DNA of 64,000 nt from an uncultured Eubacterium sp. (GTDB lineage: Bacteria; Bacillota; Clostridia; Oscillospirales; Acutalibacteraceae), in NCBI RefSeq assembly GCF_945980375.1, contig NZ_CAMFQO010000004.1, forward strand, positions 26,559-90,558, given 5' to 3'. Positions 43,427-54,458 of this stretch are shown piece after piece (position 1 is the stretch's first letter; each line of letters opens with the position of its first letter). The notes under the pieces were generated by a model. That model made no database searches. It saw nothing but the letters and a program-made list of their open reading frames with translations, and had not been told where the DNA came from. The position numbers were made by a program, and so were the translations under genes.

Positions 43427-43768
43427 TTAAACAAGCTCGATGAAGCACATCTCTGCTGCGTCGCCTCTACGAGGACCTGTTTTAATTATACGAGTGTAAC
43501 CACCGTTTCTATCTTCATACTTTGGAGCAATTTCATCAAAAAGCTTTTTAACAACATCTTCCTTAGTAACATAAGCAAGAGCCTGTCTTCTTGAATGAAG
43601 AGTGTTCTCCTTACCGAGAGAAATCATTCTTTCGGCCATAGGTTGAACCTCTTTAGCTCGAGTAACGGTTGTTTCAATTCTGCCTTTTTCAAGAAGTAGA
43701 GTAACTAATCCTTTAAGCATAGCCTGTCTGTGATCGGTCGGACGACCGAGTTTTCTGCTACCTGGCAT
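43427..43768 (-). CDS. rplQ: 50S ribosomal protein L17
   Basis: 113 residues. '[30 protein letters not shown]' at the N-terminus and '[25 protein letters not shown]' at the C-terminus identify L17. It is the last gene of the superoperon, 14 nt after rpoA. Confidence 0.98.
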   Translation of the reverse strand: MPGSRKLGRPTDHRQAMLKGLVTLLLEKGRIETTVTRAKEVQPMAERMISLGKENTLHSRRQALAYVTKEDVVKKLFDEIAPKYEDRNGGYTRIIKTGPRRGDAAEMCFIELV

Positions 43769-43782
43769 TGAAATTCCCTCCT

Positions 43783-44739
43783 TTAGTCTTCTTCCTTACT
43801 AAGTTTGAAACCAAGAGAAGCAAGCTTACCAATTACTTCATCAAGTGACTTACGACCAAGGTTTCTGACTTTCATCATATCGTCTTCAGATTTGCCAATC
43901 AAATCCCCTACTGTGTTGATTCCTGCTCTCTTTAAGCAGTTGAACGAACGTACAGAAAGATCAAGCTCTTCAATAGTCATCTCAAGAACCTTTTCTTTTC
44001 CGTCATCGTCTTTTTCAACCATGATCTCTGCGTTACCCATTTCTTCAGAAAGGTCAACAAAGAGGTTAAGATGCTCATTAAGAATCTTTGCAGCAAGCGA
44101 TACGGCTTCATCTGCAGGGATAGTTCCGTCAGTTTCAACATCAAGGATAAGTTTGTCAAAATCAGTTTGTTGTCCTACACGAGTATTCTCAACAGTGTAA
44201 TTAACCTTCAATACAGGTGTGTAGATAGAGTCAATAGCAATAGTGCCGATTGGAAGTTCCATAATCTGCTTATTGCGATCACAAGGAACATAGCCTCTAC
44301 CGTTATCAGCTGTGAGTTCCATAACAACATCAGCACCTTCATCAAGATAAGCAAGATGAAGCTCCGGATTCAAGATTTCAACTCCGCCGTCGTGTTCAAT
44401 ATCACCGGCAGTAATTTCGCCCTCGCCCTTTGCCTTAATGTAAAGGGTTTTAGCCTCTTCATCATGAATCTTAAGGATTACATTTTTGAGGTTAAGAACA
44501 ATTTCTGTAACGTCCTCTTTAACGTGAGGAATTGTTGTGAATTCGTGTTGTACACCGTCAATCTTTACAGAAGTAATAGCGTAACCCGGAAGTGATGAGA
44601 GGAGAACTCTTCTCATTGAGTTTCCGAGAGTTGTGCCGAAGCCTCTTTCCAAAGGTTCAACTACAAATCTGCCTACGCTTCTGCTTCCCTGAGTAGATAA
44701 ATCTACTATTTCGATATTAGGCTTATCAATTTCAATCAT
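43783..44739 (-). CDS. rpoA: RNA polymerase alpha subunit
   Basis: 318 residues. The N-terminal assembly domain ([26 protein letters not shown] near 28) precedes an acidic linker near 235 and a C-terminal domain ([22 protein letters not shown] near 255). The latter contacts UP elements and activators. AGGAGG precedes the ATG. A 63-nt gap separates it from rpsD. Confidence 0.98.
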   Translation of the reverse strand: MIEIDKPNIEIVDLSTQGSRSVGRFVVEPLERGFGTTLGNSMRRVLLSSLPGYAITSVKIDGVQHEFTTIPHVKEDVTEIVLNLKNVILKIHDEEAKTLYIKAKGEGEITAGDIEHDGGVEILNPELHLAYLDEGADVVMELTADNGRGYVPCDRNKQIMELPIGTIAIDSIYTPVLKVNYTVENTRVGQQTDFDKLILDVETDGTIPADEAVSLAAKILNEHLNLFVDLSEEMGNAEIMVEKDDDGKEKVLEMTIEELDLSVRSFNCLKRAGINTVGDLIGKSEDDMMKVRNLGRKSLDEVIGKLASLGFKLSKEED

Positions 44740-44802
44740 CTAAAAGCCTCCTAAAATATAGCTTTGTTTTCGCTAAATAACACGCTGAAAAATAACAGCC
44801 TA

Positions 44803-45429
44803 TTACTTAGAGTAGAACTCAACGATTAAGTGCTCTTCAACAGGAGTTGCAATTTCTTCTCTTTCAGGAAGTGCAACAACCTTTGCTGTCATATTTGCAG
44901 AATCAACGTCAACCCACTTTGGAGTAGGACGAGAAGCATTAGCCTCTACAAGAGCCTTGAACTCATCTGTTGACTTGCTTGTTTCCTTAACAGCAACTAC
45001 GTCACCGGCTTTTACAAGGTATGACGGAATGTCTACCTTATGGCCGTTAACTGTAAAGTGAGCATGATTTACAAGCTGACGAGCCTGTGCTCTTGAGCTT
45101 GCAAAGCCTGCTGTATAAACGATATTGTCGAGACGGCTTTCGCAAAGCTGAAGAAGGTTTGTACCTGTTACACCCTCTCTGCGCTCAGCCTCAACAAAAT
45201 ACTTGTGGAACTGCTTTTCGCTTACACCATAGTATCTACGAGCAGACTGCTTTGCACGAAGCTGTAAACCATATTCTGATGTCTTTTTACGATTTTGACC
45301 ATGCTGGCCGGGTGCATATGAGCGACGCTCAAGTGCACATTTGCCTGTATAACATCTATCGCCCTTGAGGAAAAGCTTCTTTCCTTCACGACGGCAGAGC
45401 TTACAAGCAGGTCCTGTATATCTTGCCAT
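44803..45429 (-). CDS. rpsD: 30S ribosomal protein S4
   Basis: 208 residues. '[16 protein letters not shown]...CYTGKC' carries four cysteines (near 9, 12, 26 and 31), so this is the zinc-binding form. The S4 RNA-binding domain follows ('[26 protein letters not shown]'). ATG 45429 has GGAGGTT upstream. An in-frame earlier start at 45480 overlaps rpsK and is rejected. Confidence 0.97.
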   Translation of the reverse strand: MARYTGPACKLCRREGKKLFLKGDRCYTGKCALERRSYAPGQHGQNRKKTSEYGLQLRAKQSARRYYGVSEKQFHKYFVEAERREGVTGTNLLQLCESRLDNIVYTAGFASSRAQARQLVNHAHFTVNGHKVDIPSYLVKAGDVVAVKETSKSTDEFKALVEANASRPTPKWVDVDSANMTAKVVALPEREEIATPVEEHLIVEFYSK

Positions 45430-45449
45430 ATCAAGTAACCTCCAATAAA

Positions 45450-45845
45450 TTATACACGACGTCTCTTTGGTGGACGACATCCGTTATGTGGGATAGGAGT
45501 AACATCTTTAATAAGACTTACATCGAGGCCTGCTGATTGGAGCGCTCTGATAGCTGCTTCACGACCTGCACCCGGACCCTTTACATAAACTTCAACAGTT
45601 TTCATACCATGCTCTGTTGCAATCTTTGCAGCTGTTTCTGCTGCTGTTTGTGCTGCAAACGGAGTAGATTTCTTTGAACCACGGAAACCCATTTCACCGG
45701 CTGATGCCCATGATACTGCGTTGCCCTGTGTATCAGTAATTGTTACGATAGTATTGTTGAAGGTTGACTGAATATGAGCAACACCACGCTCAATATTCTT
45801 CTTCTCACGTCTTTTACGAGGAGAAGCTGTCTTCTTAGTAGCCAT
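45450..45845 (-). CDS. rpsK: 30S ribosomal protein S11
   Basis: 131 residues with '[15 protein letters not shown]', '[11 protein letters not shown]' and the C-terminal '[18 protein letters not shown]'. Typical S11 of the platform, following rpsM. Confidence 0.98.
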   Translation of the reverse strand: MATKKTASPRKRREKKNIERGVAHIQSTFNNTIVTITDTQGNAVSWASAGEMGFRGSKKSTPFAAQTAAETAAKIATEHGMKTVEVYVKGPGAGREAAIRALQSAGLDVSLIKDVTPIPHNGCRPPKRRRV

Positions 45846-45865
45846 ACTGAAATATTCCTCCTACT

Positions 45866-46234
45866 TTACTTCTTCTTGTTTGCTACGGTTCTCTTTGGAC
45901 CCTTGCGTGTTCTTGCGTTGTTCTTTGAGGTCTGTCCTCTTACAGGAAGGCCCTTAATGTGACGCATACCACGATAGCAACCAATTTCTTTAAGTCTCTT
46001 GATGTCGAATGCAACTGTTCTTCTTAAGTCACCTTCAACCTCAAGGTTATTTGTGATGTAATCGCTAAGCTTCTTTACATCTTCTTCTGTTAAATCTCTG
46101 CAACGTGTGTCTGGATTAACGCCTGTTGCTTTGATGATCTTGTCTGAGGTTGTTTTGCCTATACCGTAAATATAGGTAAGACCGATTTCAACTCTCTTGT
46201 CATTAGGTAAGTCAACACCTGAAATACGTGCCAT
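45866..46234 (-). CDS. rpsM: 30S ribosomal protein S13
   Basis: 122 residues. '[26 protein letters not shown]' and '[25 protein letters not shown]' identify S13. Confidence 0.98.
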   Translation of the reverse strand: MARISGVDLPNDKRVEIGLTYIYGIGKTTSDKIIKATGVNPDTRCRDLTEEDVKKLSDYITNNLEVEGDLRRTVAFDIKRLKEIGCYRGMRHIKGLPVRGQTSKNNARTRKGPKRTVANKKK

Positions 46235-46266
46235 ACTACAGTTTACCTCCGATTATTACTTCAGGA

Positions 46267-46380
46267 CTAGCCCTGACGCTGTTTGTGCTTTGGATTTTCA
46301 CAGATAACCATTACTCGTCCATTGCGCTTTATAACTTTGCATTTGTCGCAAATTTTCTTTACAGAAGGTCTAACTTTCAT
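46267..46380 (-). CDS. rpmJ: 50S ribosomal protein L36
   Basis: 37 residues, [15 protein letters not shown]...[12 protein letters not shown]. It has the C-x2-C...C-x4-H zinc ribbon of the C+ form. AAGGAGG lies upstream of the ATG at 46380. It sits between infA and rpsM as usual. Confidence 0.97.
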   Translation of the reverse strand: MKVRPSVKKICDKCKVIKRNGRVMVICENPKHKQRQG

Positions 46381-46399
46381 TTGAATATCCTCCTTAAAT

Positions 46400-46621
46400 T
46401 TACTTTGAACGCCATATGATACGACCCTTTGTTAAGTCGTACGGTGACATTTCCATTGTTACCTTATCACCGGGAAGAATACGAATGTTGTTCATTCTCA
46501 GCTTTCCGCTGATATGGGCTGTAATAATGTGGTTGTTTTGCAACGCTACCTTAAATGTTGTGTTAGGTAGCAATTCAACCACAGTACCTTCAACTTCTAT
46601 CATATCTGACTTAGACATCAT
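46400..46621 (-). CDS. infA: Translation initiation factor IF-1
   Basis: 73 residues, an OB-fold with '[19 protein letters not shown]' and '[18 protein letters not shown]'. Two adjacent ATG codons (46621 and 46618) follow GAGG. The 88-nt gap to map often holds a KOW-domain gene in related bacteria; none is present here. Confidence 0.97.
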   Translation of the reverse strand: MMSKSDMIEVEGTVVELLPNTTFKVALQNNHIITAHISGKLRMNNIRILPGDKVTMEMSPYDLTKGRIIWRSK

Positions 46622-46709
46622 TTTACCTCGCTAAAATATTACGTATGATGTTGTTTCTATCTGGAATCACATTACGGCGTAATCGCCTGCAATTCAACCT
46701 CGCCTATCG

Positions 46710-47459
46710 TTAAGCTCTGGTCATAATGACCGGACCGTTTGATGTGATGGCAACAGTATGCTCAAAATGAGCAGAAGCCTTGCCGTCAGCTGTCTTTACA
46801 GTCCATCCGTCCGAGAGCTGTTTAACCTTATAGGTTCCCAGATTTATCATCGGTTCAATTGCCAATGTCATTCCGGGTGATAGTCGGATACCACGACCTG
46901 CGTGTCCGAAGTTCGGTACACTTGGTTCTTCGTGAAGCTTTTTACCAACGCCGTGACCTACATAATCACGAACAACGCCGTAACCGCGCTCTTCACAATA
47001 TGCTTGCACAGCATTGCCTATATCGCCGATTCTGTTGCCCGGAACAGCAGCCTCGATACCCTTATACAAGGATTCTCTGGTTGTGTCCACCAGCCGCTTT
47101 ACCTCGGGAGAGCAAGTCCCGCAGATAAAAGTGGCAGCATTATCGCCGTTATAGCCGTTTTTCGCAGCACCCAAGTCGATAGATACGATGTCGCCATCCT
47201 TAAGAACTCTATTCTTACTTGGGATACCGTGAATAACTTCATCATTTATAGATATACATGCGGTTGCAGGAAAACCGCCATAGTTAAGAAAGTTTGGAGT
47301 TGCTCCGCATTTCTTGATGAAATCGTAAGCGAGCTTATCAATTTCCCATGTGGTTACACCCGGCTTAACAGCCTCGCCTGCCACCTGTAATGCTTGAGCC
47401 GATATTATACAAGCTTCCTTCATAAGCTCTAATTCACGACTGCTTTTTAGCACTATCAT
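46710..47459 (-). CDS. map: Methionine aminopeptidase, type I
   Basis: Removes the initiator Met. 249 residues with the five metal ligands in 'VSIDLGAAKNGYNGDNAATF' (near 95), 'GHGVGKKLHEEP' (near 170), 'AIEPMI' (near 203) and 'FEHTVAI' (near 234). ATG 47459 is 1 nt after the adk stop, with GGAGG within the end of adk. Confidence 0.97.
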   Translation of the reverse strand: MIVLKSSRELELMKEACIISAQALQVAGEAVKPGVTTWEIDKLAYDFIKKCGATPNFLNYGGFPATACISINDEVIHGIPSKNRVLKDGDIVSIDLGAAKNGYNGDNAATFICGTCSPEVKRLVDTTRESLYKGIEAAVPGNRIGDIGNAVQAYCEERGYGVVRDYVGHGVGKKLHEEPSVPNFGHAGRGIRLSPGMTLAIEPMINLGTYKVKQLSDGWTVKTADGKASAHFEHTVAITSNGPVIMTRA

Positions 47460-47460
47460 G

Positions 47461-48093
47461 TTAATCCTCCAATGCAGCGAAAACGAGCTTTGTTGTGTCA
47501 GCAACCTCTTCCTGACCCTCAACAATTCTAAGCTTGCCGAGATTCTCGTAGAATCCCTTGAGCGGCTCTGTCATCTCATGATATTCCACAAGACGAGCCT
47601 GAACTGTTTCGGGAGCATCGTCCTTTCGCTGAACTAACTCTCCGCCGCAAGCATCGCATATGCCCTCAACCTTTGGCTTTTTGTATTCCATATGGTATGA
47701 GTTTGCACACTTTGAGCAAACGCGACGGCCTGACATTCTCTTTGTGATTTTCTCATCGGGAACCTCAATATCGATAACCTTATCAATATCAATTCCCATA
47801 TCCACCAAAGCCTGAGCCTGTGGAATTGTACGAGGAAATCCATCAAGAATAAATCCGTTTTTGCAATCGTCATCCTTAAGACGATCCTTGATTATTCCGA
47901 TAACAACCTCATCGGGAACAAGCTGTCCGGCATCCATATAGCTTTTTGCCTTCAAGCCCATCTCCGTTCCGTTCTTAAGAGCGGCACGGATAATGTTTCC
48001 TGTTGAAATTGCAGGAATATTTAATTTTTCACAAATCTTTTCTGCCTGAGTACCTTTTCCTGCACCCGGTGCACCTAAAAGAATAAGCTTCAT
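47461..48093 (-). CDS. adk: Adenylate kinase
   Basis: Catalyses ATP + AMP = 2 ADP. 210 residues with P-loop GAPGAGKGT (7-15), 'DGFPRTIPQA' near 84 and a zinc lid with CSKC (near 130) and CDAC. This is typical of Gram-positive adk in the secY-adk-map cluster. Confidence 0.98.
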   Translation of the reverse strand: MKLILLGAPGAGKGTQAEKICEKLNIPAISTGNIIRAALKNGTEMGLKAKSYMDAGQLVPDEVVIGIIKDRLKDDDCKNGFILDGFPRTIPQAQALVDMGIDIDKVIDIEVPDEKITKRMSGRRVCSKCANSYHMEYKKPKVEGICDACGGELVQRKDDAPETVQARLVEYHEMTEPLKGFYENLGKLRIVEGQEEVADTTKLVFAALED

Positions 48094-48111
48094 AATATTT
48101 CGTCCTTTCGA

Positions 48112-49464
48112 TTAATCAAGGAAGCCTTTATAGTGACGCATAACCATTTGAGACTCTAACTGACGAACTGTTTCAAGTGCAACACCAACCAAGATGATGA
48201 GTGATGTACCACCCATTGTGATTGACATACCGCCGGTATAATCTGCTGCACCCTCAAGTGGCTTAATAGCCGCGTCGCAGATAAGAGAATAAATGATTGG
48301 GAACAACGCAACTACCGAAATCATCAAAGCACCGATAAGTGTGAGCCTTGAGATGATTCTCAAGATGTAGTCTGATGTCGGTCTGCCCGGACGAATACCC
48401 GGAATAACGCCGTTGTTCTTACGAAGATTGTTTGCCATTTCAATAGGATTGTACTGAATTGTACTGTAGAAATATGCAAAGAAAATTATCAACACGAAGT
48501 ACATTCCTGCATACCACCATGAGTCACTCTGGAAAGCGTTAAAGAACTTCTCCCAGAAGGTACCCTCATACTTACTGCTTGCAAGGAACATTTGAACTGT
48601 TCCCGGAAGAGAAAGAATTGATGATGCAAAGATGATTGGAAGTACACCTGACATATTAACCTTGATAGGCATATGTGTGTTTTGACCACCGTACATCTTT
48701 CTGCCAACAACGCGCTTTGCGTATTGGATAGGAACTCGTCTTTCTGCGTTATCAAGAAGCACAATGTACGCAATCATAAGAATAAAGATTACGCAAACAA
48801 CAGGTACGAGAACCTTATATACGTTTCTGCCTGTTGAAAGATATTGGAAGAGCTGCTTGATAATTGTTGGAAAACGAGATGCAATTCCGGCAAAAAGGAT
48901 AATGGAAATACCGTTACCGATGCCCTGAATTGAAATCTGCTCACCAAGCCACATAATAACAGCTGTGCCTGCTGTAAGAACGGTAATAATTACAATTGCC
49001 TGGAATACAGCATCAAAGCCTGTGTATGCCATTCCGTTTGCATCTACTGAAAGCAGGTTTTGAGAACGAAGATAGAAGAAATACGCAAGTGACTGAAGCA
49101 AACCGAGTGCTACTGTCAAAAATCTTGTGATAGCTGTAATCTTCTTTCTGCCCTCTTCACCTTCCTTTTGAAGATTTTCCAAAGCAGGAATAGCTACTGT
49201 TAAAAGCTGAATGATAATTGAGGAGTTGATGTACGGTGTGATTGACATAGCAAAAATTGTACCGTATGTGAATGCACTACCTGTCATCAAGCTGAGGTAG
49301 GTCATAATAGTGTTACCCTTACCTACATCAATACCATCAACAATGTTTACGAACGGAACAGGAATAACTGAACCGATTCTGAAAATCAAAATAATGAAAG
49401 CAGTAAAAAGAAGCTTTTTTCTGATATCGGCAATTTTGAATGCATTAATGATAGTTTTAATCAT
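48112..49464 (-). CDS. secY: Protein translocase subunit SecY
   Basis: 450 residues, ten membrane helices; the channel subunit of the Sec translocon. Diagnostic stretches are 'ALGLLQSLAYF', 'GIGNGISIILFAGI', 'IPIKVNMSGVLPIIFASSI' (written here MPIKVNMSGVLPII) and 'NNGVIPGIRPGRPTSDYI'. The start lies directly after the rplO stop. Confidence 0.98.
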   Translation of the reverse strand: MIKTIINAFKIADIRKKLLFTAFIILIFRIGSVIPVPFVNIVDGIDVGKGNTIMTYLSLMTGSAFTYGTIFAMSITPYINSSIIIQLLTVAIPALENLQKEGEEGRKKITAITRFLTVALGLLQSLAYFFYLRSQNLLSVDANGMAYTGFDAVFQAIVIITVLTAGTAVIMWLGEQISIQGIGNGISIILFAGIASRFPTIIKQLFQYLSTGRNVYKVLVPVVCVIFILMIAYIVLLDNAERRVPIQYAKRVVGRKMYGGQNTHMPIKVNMSGVLPIIFASSILSLPGTVQMFLASSKYEGTFWEKFFNAFQSDSWWYAGMYFVLIIFFAYFYSTIQYNPIEMANNLRKNNGVIPGIRPGRPTSDYILRIISRLTLIGALMISVVALFPIIYSLICDAAIKPLEGAADYTGGMSITMGGTSLIILVGVALETVRQLESQMVMRHYKGFLD

Positions 49465-49908
49465 TTACTGCACCTCCACCTGACCGCCAGCTGCTTCAAT
49501 TTTTGCCTTTGCAGACTCTGAAATAGCGTCAACCTTAACGGTTAATGCCTTTGTGATTTCACCCTTGCCGAGAACCTTTACACCGTCAAGTGTCTTCTTA
49601 AGAAGACCACATTCGATGAGGCTCTGAGCATCAACTGTTGCGCCTGCTTCAAATCTCTTTTCAAGATCGGAAACATTAACTGTTGCATACTCTGTAGCAA
49701 AGATATTGTTGAAACCTCTCTTTGGTACACGTCTTTGAAGTGGCATCTGACCACCCTCAAATCCCGGACGTCTGCTGTAACCGGAACGTGCCTTTTGACC
49801 TTTATGACCCTTACCGGCTGTCTTACCCTGGCCTGAACCTGCGCCACGGCCAATTCTCTTTACAGCCTTCTTTGAGCCCTCTGCAGGAGAAAGTTCATGT
49901 AATTTCAT
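49465..49908 (-). CDS. rplO: 50S ribosomal protein L15
   Basis: 147 residues. '[41 protein letters not shown]' and '[17 protein letters not shown]' are typical of L15. Confidence 0.98.
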   Translation of the reverse strand: MKLHELSPAEGSKKAVKRIGRGAGSGQGKTAGKGHKGQKARSGYSRRPGFEGGQMPLQRRVPKRGFNNIFATEYATVNVSDLEKRFEAGATVDAQSLIECGLLKKTLDGVKVLGKGEITKALTVKVDAISESAKAKIEAAGGQVEVQ

Positions 49909-49922
49909 TTGAGCACCTCCCC

Positions 49923-50093
49923 TTATTCTTCTACGATTGTTACAAGGTGAGAAATCTTCTTGATTTTACCCTGTGTTTGTGCGTTATCAGGTTGTTCTGT
50001 AACGTTGCCTATCTTGCGTAGACCAAGTGAGTGAGCGGTAGCAATTTGATCCTTTTTGCAACCAATTAAGCTCTTTGTTAGCTTGATTTTCAT
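49923..50093 (-). CDS. rpmD: 50S ribosomal protein L30
   Basis: 56 residues, [20 protein letters not shown] with 'LGLRKIGN' and a C-terminal '[10 protein letters not shown]'. The ATG at 50093 is preceded by AAGGAGG. It sits between rpsE and rplO, the expected place. Confidence 0.96.
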   Translation of the reverse strand: MKIKLTKSLIGCKKDQIATAHSLGLRKIGNVTEQPDNAQTQGKIKKISHLVTIVEE

Positions 50094-50108
50094 AAATCAA
50101 ATTCCTCC

Positions 50109-50612
50109 TTAACCTACTATTTCCTTAACACTCTTGCCACGAACAGCTGCAACCTCCTCAGCAGTTCTGAGCTGGCTGAGACCGTTGATTGTAGCTCTTA
50201 CAACGTTGCAAGGATTGTTTGAGCGGATAGCCTTTGTACGAATGTCCTTGATACCTACTGTTTCAACAACCGCACGCACAGGGCCACCTGCGATAACTCC
50301 GGTACCCTTTGGAGCCGGCATAAGCAAAACCTCGCCTGCACCAAACTTACCCTTGATTTCGTGAGGAATTGTTGTTCCTCTAAGTGATACCTTAATTACA
50401 TTCTTCTTTGCATCCTCGATACCCTTACGGATAGCATCAGGAACTTCGCCTGACTTACCGATACCGAAGCCTACAAGACCGTTACCGTCACCAACAACTA
50501 CAAGAGCTGCAAACTTGAAAATTCTACCGCCCTTTACAGTCTTTGATACACGATTGATTGTAACTACTCTTTCTTCAAGTTCCATTGAAGATACATCAAT
50601 TTTATTGTTCAT
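50109..50612 (-). CDS. rpsE: 30S ribosomal protein S5
   Basis: 167 residues with '[23 protein letters not shown]' and '[15 protein letters not shown]'. ATG 50612 is favoured over an upstream extension into rplR; AAGGGAGA lies upstream. S5 helps decoding accuracy and is a spectinomycin-site protein. Confidence 0.97.
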   Translation of the reverse strand: MNNKIDVSSMELEERVVTINRVSKTVKGGRIFKFAALVVVGDGNGLVGFGIGKSGEVPDAIRKGIEDAKKNVIKVSLRGTTIPHEIKGKFGAGEVLLMPAPKGTGVIAGGPVRAVVETVGIKDIRTKAIRSNNPCNVVRATINGLSQLRTAEEVAAVRGKSVKEIVG

Positions 50613-50631
50613 AATAATTAATCTCCCTTCC

Positions 50632-50991
50632 TTAGAACTCAAGTCCGCCTTCACGAGCGCCTTCTGCAACTGCAGCTACACGACCGTGATATACGTAACC
50701 GCCACGATCGAATACACATTCCTTAATGCCCTTCTCTGTGGCTCTCTCTGCTAATTTCTTACCTACAGCCTTAGCTGCTTCTACGTTACCGCCGTACTGA
50801 GCAAAGTCCTTTTCAACTGTTGATGCCTGAGCAAGTGTTACACCTGCAACGTCATCAATAAGCTGAGCATAGATGTTTGCAAGGGAGCGATATACGTTAA
50901 GTCTTGGACACTCAGCAGTACCGCTGATCTTACCGCGTACACGTACGTGACGCTTCTTTCTTGCGATGTTAGAATCTTGTCTTGAAACCAT
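50632..50991 (-). CDS. rplR: 50S ribosomal protein L18
   Basis: 119 residues with '[31 protein letters not shown]' and a C-terminal '[28 protein letters not shown]'. L18 is a 5S rRNA-binding protein. Confidence 0.98.
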   Translation of the reverse strand: MVSRQDSNIARKKRHVRVRGKISGTAECPRLNVYRSLANIYAQLIDDVAGVTLAQASTVEKDFAQYGGNVEAAKAVGKKLAERATEKGIKECVFDRGGYVYHGRVAAVAEGAREGGLEF

Positions 50992-51009
50992 AGTAATTCA
51001 CTCCTTCCC

Positions 51010-51552
51010 TTATTTCTTACCTGCTTTACCTTCTTTACGGCGAATATGCTCTTCAGCATACTTAATGCCCTTGCCCTTATATGGCTCCGGTGGTCTCTTT
51101 TCGCGAACCTGTGCTGCGAACTGACCAACAGCCTGCTTGTCTGCACCGCTGATAACAATAGCGTTTGCATTTGGGCATTCTACCTTAACTCCCTCGGGAG
51201 CTTCCATAACTACCTGGTGTGAGAAGCCGAGGTTCATTGTAAGAGTGCTGCCTGAAGCAGATACTCTGTAACCAACGCCGTTTACCTCAAGGTTTTTCTT
51301 GAAGCCTTCTGTAACACCTGTAACCATATTTGCGATAAGAGCTCTGTACAAGCCATGCATAGCTCTGTGTTCCTTATCGTCTGATGGTCTTTGTAAAGTA
51401 ATCTCGCTGCCTTCAATTGTAACTGTGATGTCCTTGTTAACATCCTGAGTAAGAGTACCGTTTGGTCCCTTAACGGTTACAGTATTCTCTGCGTCTACTG
51501 TTACTTCAACGCCGGCAGGAATTACGATTGGCTTTAAACCGATACGTGACAT
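51010..51552 (-). CDS. rplF: 50S ribosomal protein L6
   Basis: 180 residues. 'MSRIGLKPIVIPAGVEV' and C-terminal 'REKRPPEPYKGKGIKYAEEHIRRKEGKAGKK' are typical of L6. Confidence 0.98.
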   Translation of the reverse strand: MSRIGLKPIVIPAGVEVTVDAENTVTVKGPNGTLTQDVNKDITVTIEGSEITLQRPSDDKEHRAMHGLYRALIANMVTGVTEGFKKNLEVNGVGYRVSASGSTLTMNLGFSHQVVMEAPEGVKVECPNANAIVISGADKQAVGQFAAQVREKRPPEPYKGKGIKYAEEHIRRKEGKAGKK

Positions 51553-51567
51553 CCTAACTGCACCTCC

Positions 51568-51966
51568 TTACCAAACAAATGCTAATACTTCGCCGCCAAC
51601 ATTTTGCTTGCGAGCTTCTCTGTCTGTCATTATACCTTTTGATGTTGAAACGATTGCAATGCCGAGTCCCTTCATTACCTTTGGCATATCCTCTACATTT
51701 GAGTAGATTCTAAGACCTGGCTTTGATACTCTGCGCAAGCCGGTGATAACCTGTGACTTGTTCTCACCGTACTTGAGTGTTACACGGATAACACCCTGCT
51801 TTTCGTCTTCGATAACCTTATATGATGCGATATAGCCTTCATCAAGAAGAATCTGAGCGATTGCCTTCTTCATATTTGATGCAGGAATATCTACTGTTTC
51901 GTGTTTTGCTGAGTTCGCGTTACGAATTCTTGTAAGCATATCAGCGATTGGGTCTGTAATATGCAT
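51568..51966 (-). CDS. rpsH: 30S ribosomal protein S8
   Basis: 132 residues with '[16 protein letters not shown]' and '[31 protein letters not shown]'. Confidence 0.98.
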   Translation of the reverse strand: MHITDPIADMLTRIRNANSAKHETVDIPASNMKKAIAQILLDEGYIASYKVIEDEKQGVIRVTLKYGENKSQVITGLRRVSKPGLRIYSNVEDMPKVMKGLGIAIVSTSKGIMTDREARKQNVGGEVLAFVW

Positions 51967-52002
51967 TGATATTTCCTCCTTATAAATTTAGCAATTCTCG
52001 AT

Positions 52003-52188
52003 TTACCAAGATGATTTCTTAACTCCGGGAATCTCGCCCTTGTGAGCAAGCTCTCTGAAGCAAATACGGCATATACCGTACTTACGAAGGTAAGCATGAG
52101 GTCTACCGCAGATCTTGCATCTGTTGTATTCTCTTGTTGAATACTTTGCAGGCTTTTGCTGCTTAACTTTCATTGATGTCTTTGCCAC
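52003..52188 (-). CDS. rpsN: 30S ribosomal protein S14, zinc (type Z) form
   Basis: 61 residues with CKIC (near 24) and CRIC (near 40), the short zinc-binding S14 typical of Gram-positives. Confidence 0.98.
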   Translation of the reverse strand: MAKTSMKVKQQKPAKYSTREYNRCKICGRPHAYLRKYGICRICFRELAHKGEIPGVKKSSW

Positions 52189-52200
52189 GATAATCCCTCC

Positions 52201-52743
52201 TTACTCTGCAAACGGAGCGCCCATAAGTCTGAGGAGCTCTCTTGCTTCTTCGTCTGTGTTTGCTGTGGTAACCATAATAATGTCCATACCACGAACCTTG
52301 TCAATCTTGTCGTAATCGATTTCAGGGAAAATCAACTGCTCCTTGATACCCATAGCATAGTTGCCACGGCCGTCAAATGAGTTTGGATTAATACCTCTGA
52401 AGTCACGAACTCTTGGAAGAGAAAGGTTGAAAAATCTGTCGAGGAACTCGTACATTCTTTCGCCTCTGAGAGTTACCTTTACGCCGATTGGCATACCTTC
52501 ACGTAGCTTAAAGTTAGCTACTGACTTCTTTGCCTTACATACAACAGGCTTTTGACCTGAGATTTGTGTAAGGTCATTAATGATAGAATCAACTACCTTT
52601 GCATTTTCACGAGCTTCGCCGCATCCAACATTGAGAACAATCTTGTCAAGCTTTGGGATTTGCATAACAGATTTGTATTCGAATTTCTTCATCAACGCAG
52701 GTGCTACTTCTGACTTGTAAAGTTCTTTAAGTCTTGCTGCCAT
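52201..52743 (-). CDS. rplE: 50S ribosomal protein L5
   Basis: 180 residues. '[22 protein letters not shown]' and '[28 protein letters not shown]' identify L5, which contacts 5S rRNA and the P-site tRNA. Confidence 0.98.
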   Translation of the reverse strand: MAARLKELYKSEVAPALMKKFEYKSVMQIPKLDKIVLNVGCGEARENAKVVDSIINDLTQISGQKPVVCKAKKSVANFKLREGMPIGVKVTLRGERMYEFLDRFFNLSLPRVRDFRGINPNSFDGRGNYAMGIKEQLIFPEIDYDKIDKVRGMDIIMVTTANTDEEARELLRLMGAPFAE

Positions 52744-52762
52744 TTGTTATGTCCTCCCTTTC

Positions 52763-53068
52763 TTAAAACTCGTTTCCGCACTTTTTGCAAACGCGGATGC
52801 CGCCCTTTTTGTGACCTACTCTTGTAGCTTCCTTGCACTTAGGGCAAACTAATTGTACCTTTGAAGCGTAAAGTGCAGATTCAACCTGTACAAGTCCGCC
52901 TGTTTCGCCCATTGATCTTGGCTTAACATGCTTTGTAACAACGTTAACGCCCTTAACGATAACCTTGTCTTCTGCCGGACTTACAGCGATAACCTCGCCC
53001 TGAACGCCCTTTGACTTACCTGAAAGTACCTGTACGGTATCTCCGGTCTTAACAAACATTTTCTTCAT
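52763..53068 (-). CDS. rplX: 50S ribosomal protein L24
   Basis: 101 residues. The KOW segment is 'VKTGDTVQVLSGKSKGVQGEVI', and the C-terminus holds CPKC and CKKC pairs. ATG 53068 has GGAGGTG upstream. The in-frame ATG at 53083 overlaps that site and the rplN stop, so it is rejected. Confidence 0.96.
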   Translation of the reverse strand: MKKMFVKTGDTVQVLSGKSKGVQGEVIAVSPAEDKVIVKGVNVVTKHVKPRSMGETGGLVQVESALYASKVQLVCPKCKEATRVGHKKGGIRVCKKCGNEF

Positions 53069-53082
53069 TTTTCGCACCTCCA

Positions 53083-53451
53083 TTAAAGTACTTCCGGAGC
53101 GAGAGAGAGAATCTTCATATAATCCTTCTCACGAAGCTCTCTTGCTACGGGGCCAAAAATACGGGTGCCTTTAGGAGTTTTATCCTCCTTAATAATTACG
53201 GCAGCATTTTCGTCAAAACGAATATACTGACCATCATCACGACGTACACCTTTAGTTGTACGAACGATGACTGCTTTAACAACTTCGCCCTTCTTAACGA
53301 TACCACCCGGTGCAGCCTTCTTTACAGAAGCTACGATGACATCGCCGATGTTGGCATATCTTCTTCCGGAACCGCCGAGAACACGAATGCAAAGGATTTC
53401 CTTAGCGCCTGTGTTGTCAGCAACCTTCAAACGACTTTCCTGTTGTATCAC
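53083..53451 (-). CDS. rplN: 50S ribosomal protein L14 (GTG start)
   Basis: 122 residues, the exact family length, when read from GTG 53451, which follows AAGGAGG. The protein starts [28 protein letters not shown]. Extending to 53484 adds residues with no family match. The 109-nt gap to rpsQ is the largest within the spc part; it shows no clear promoter. Confidence 0.97.
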   Translation of the reverse strand: MIQQESRLKVADNTGAKEILCIRVLGGSGRRYANIGDVIVASVKKAAPGGIVKKGEVVKAVIVRTTKGVRRDDGQYIRFDENAAVIIKEDKTPKGTRIFGPVARELREKDYMKILSLAPEVL

Positions 53452-53560
53452 AGTGTTTACCTCCTTCGTACTGCAAAATAACACTTTGCTAAGTTGCAGT
53501 TATTATTTTCTTGACTAAATTAATAGACTTTTTATTCTTAAAAGCTGTAAATCGTAACGA

Positions 53561-53815
53561 TTACTTAGCCTTTTCGATGATTTCAACCACACGCCAATTC
53601 TTATCCTTGCTGAGTGGACGACATTCCATAATCTGAACCTTATCGCCTACACCGCATTCGTTGTTCTCGTCGTGTGCCTTATACTTAACAGACTTATCAA
53701 CAATCTTATTGTAAAGAGGGTGCTTAACTCTGTCCTTAATTGTAACAACGACTGTCTTGTCCATCTTGTCAGATGTAACAACACCAACCAATGTTTTTCT
53801 GAGGTTTCTTTCCAT
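53561..53815 (-). CDS. rpsQ: 30S ribosomal protein S17
   Basis: 84 residues, '[21 protein letters not shown]' and '[21 protein letters not shown]'. Confidence 0.98.
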   Translation of the reverse strand: MERNLRKTLVGVVTSDKMDKTVVVTIKDRVKHPLYNKIVDKSVKYKAHDENNECGVGDKVQIMECRPLSKDKNWRVVEIIEKAK

Positions 53816-53832
53816 AATCAGTTACCTCCTTA

Positions 53833-54036
53833 TTAGGAATTAGCATTTTCAAGCTCGATAGCTCTCTCAACTGTCTTGATACGAGCAATATCTTTCTTGA
53901 CTGCCTTAATTCTCATAGGGTTTTCGAGCTGATTGATAGCCTGCTGGAAATGAAGGTTGAAAAGTTCTTCCTTAAGCTCAACGAGCTTCTTTGCTCTCTG
54001 CTCTGCAGAAAGTGCTCTGATTTCTGATGCTTTCAT
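53833..54036 (-). CDS. rpmC: 50S ribosomal protein L29
   Basis: 67 residues, '[35 protein letters not shown]'. The start overlaps the rplP stop by 1 nt. Confidence 0.98.
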   Translation of the reverse strand: MKASEIRALSAEQRAKKLVELKEELFNLHFQQAINQLENPMRIKAVKKDIARIKTVERAIELENANS

Positions 54037-54458
54037 TACTGCTCTCCTCCCTCTTCTTTTTTAACAAACTTACATTTTACAGGAAGCTTGTTTGCTGCAA
54101 GTCTCATAGCCTCACGAGCAACATCCTCGCTAACGCCTGCAAGCTCAAACATAACCTTTCCCGGCTTAACTACTGCTACCCAGTAGTCAACGTTACCTTT
54201 ACCTTTACCCATACGAGTATCGGCAGGTCTTGCTGTGATTGGCTTGTCTGGGAAAATCTTAATCCAAACTTTACCACCACGCTTTGTGTAACGTGTCATA
54301 GCGATACGGGCTGCCTCGATCTGAGCTGCTGTGATCCATGCAGGCTCTGTTGTAGCAAGACCGTACTCACCGTATGATACCTTATTACCTCTTGTAGCCA
54401 CACCTGTCATACGACCTCTGTGCTGCTTTCTGTGTTTTACACGCTTAGGTAAGAGCAT
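54036..54458 (-). CDS. rplP: 50S ribosomal protein L16
   Basis: 140 residues, '[19 protein letters not shown]' and '[24 protein letters not shown]'. The start overlaps the rpsC stop by 1 nt. Confidence 0.98.
   Translation of the reverse strand: MLLPKRVKHRKQHRGRMTGVATRGNKVSYGEYGLATTEPAWITAAQIEAARIAMTRYTKRGGKVWIKIFPDKPITARPADTRMGKGKGNVDYWVAVVKPGKVMFELAGVSEDVAREAMRLAANKLPVKCKFVKKEEGGEQ

Noticed and set aside
46622..46709. Possible KOW-domain gene between map and infA
   Set aside because: The 88-nt gap could only encode about 24 residues from a TTG, with no KOW pattern.
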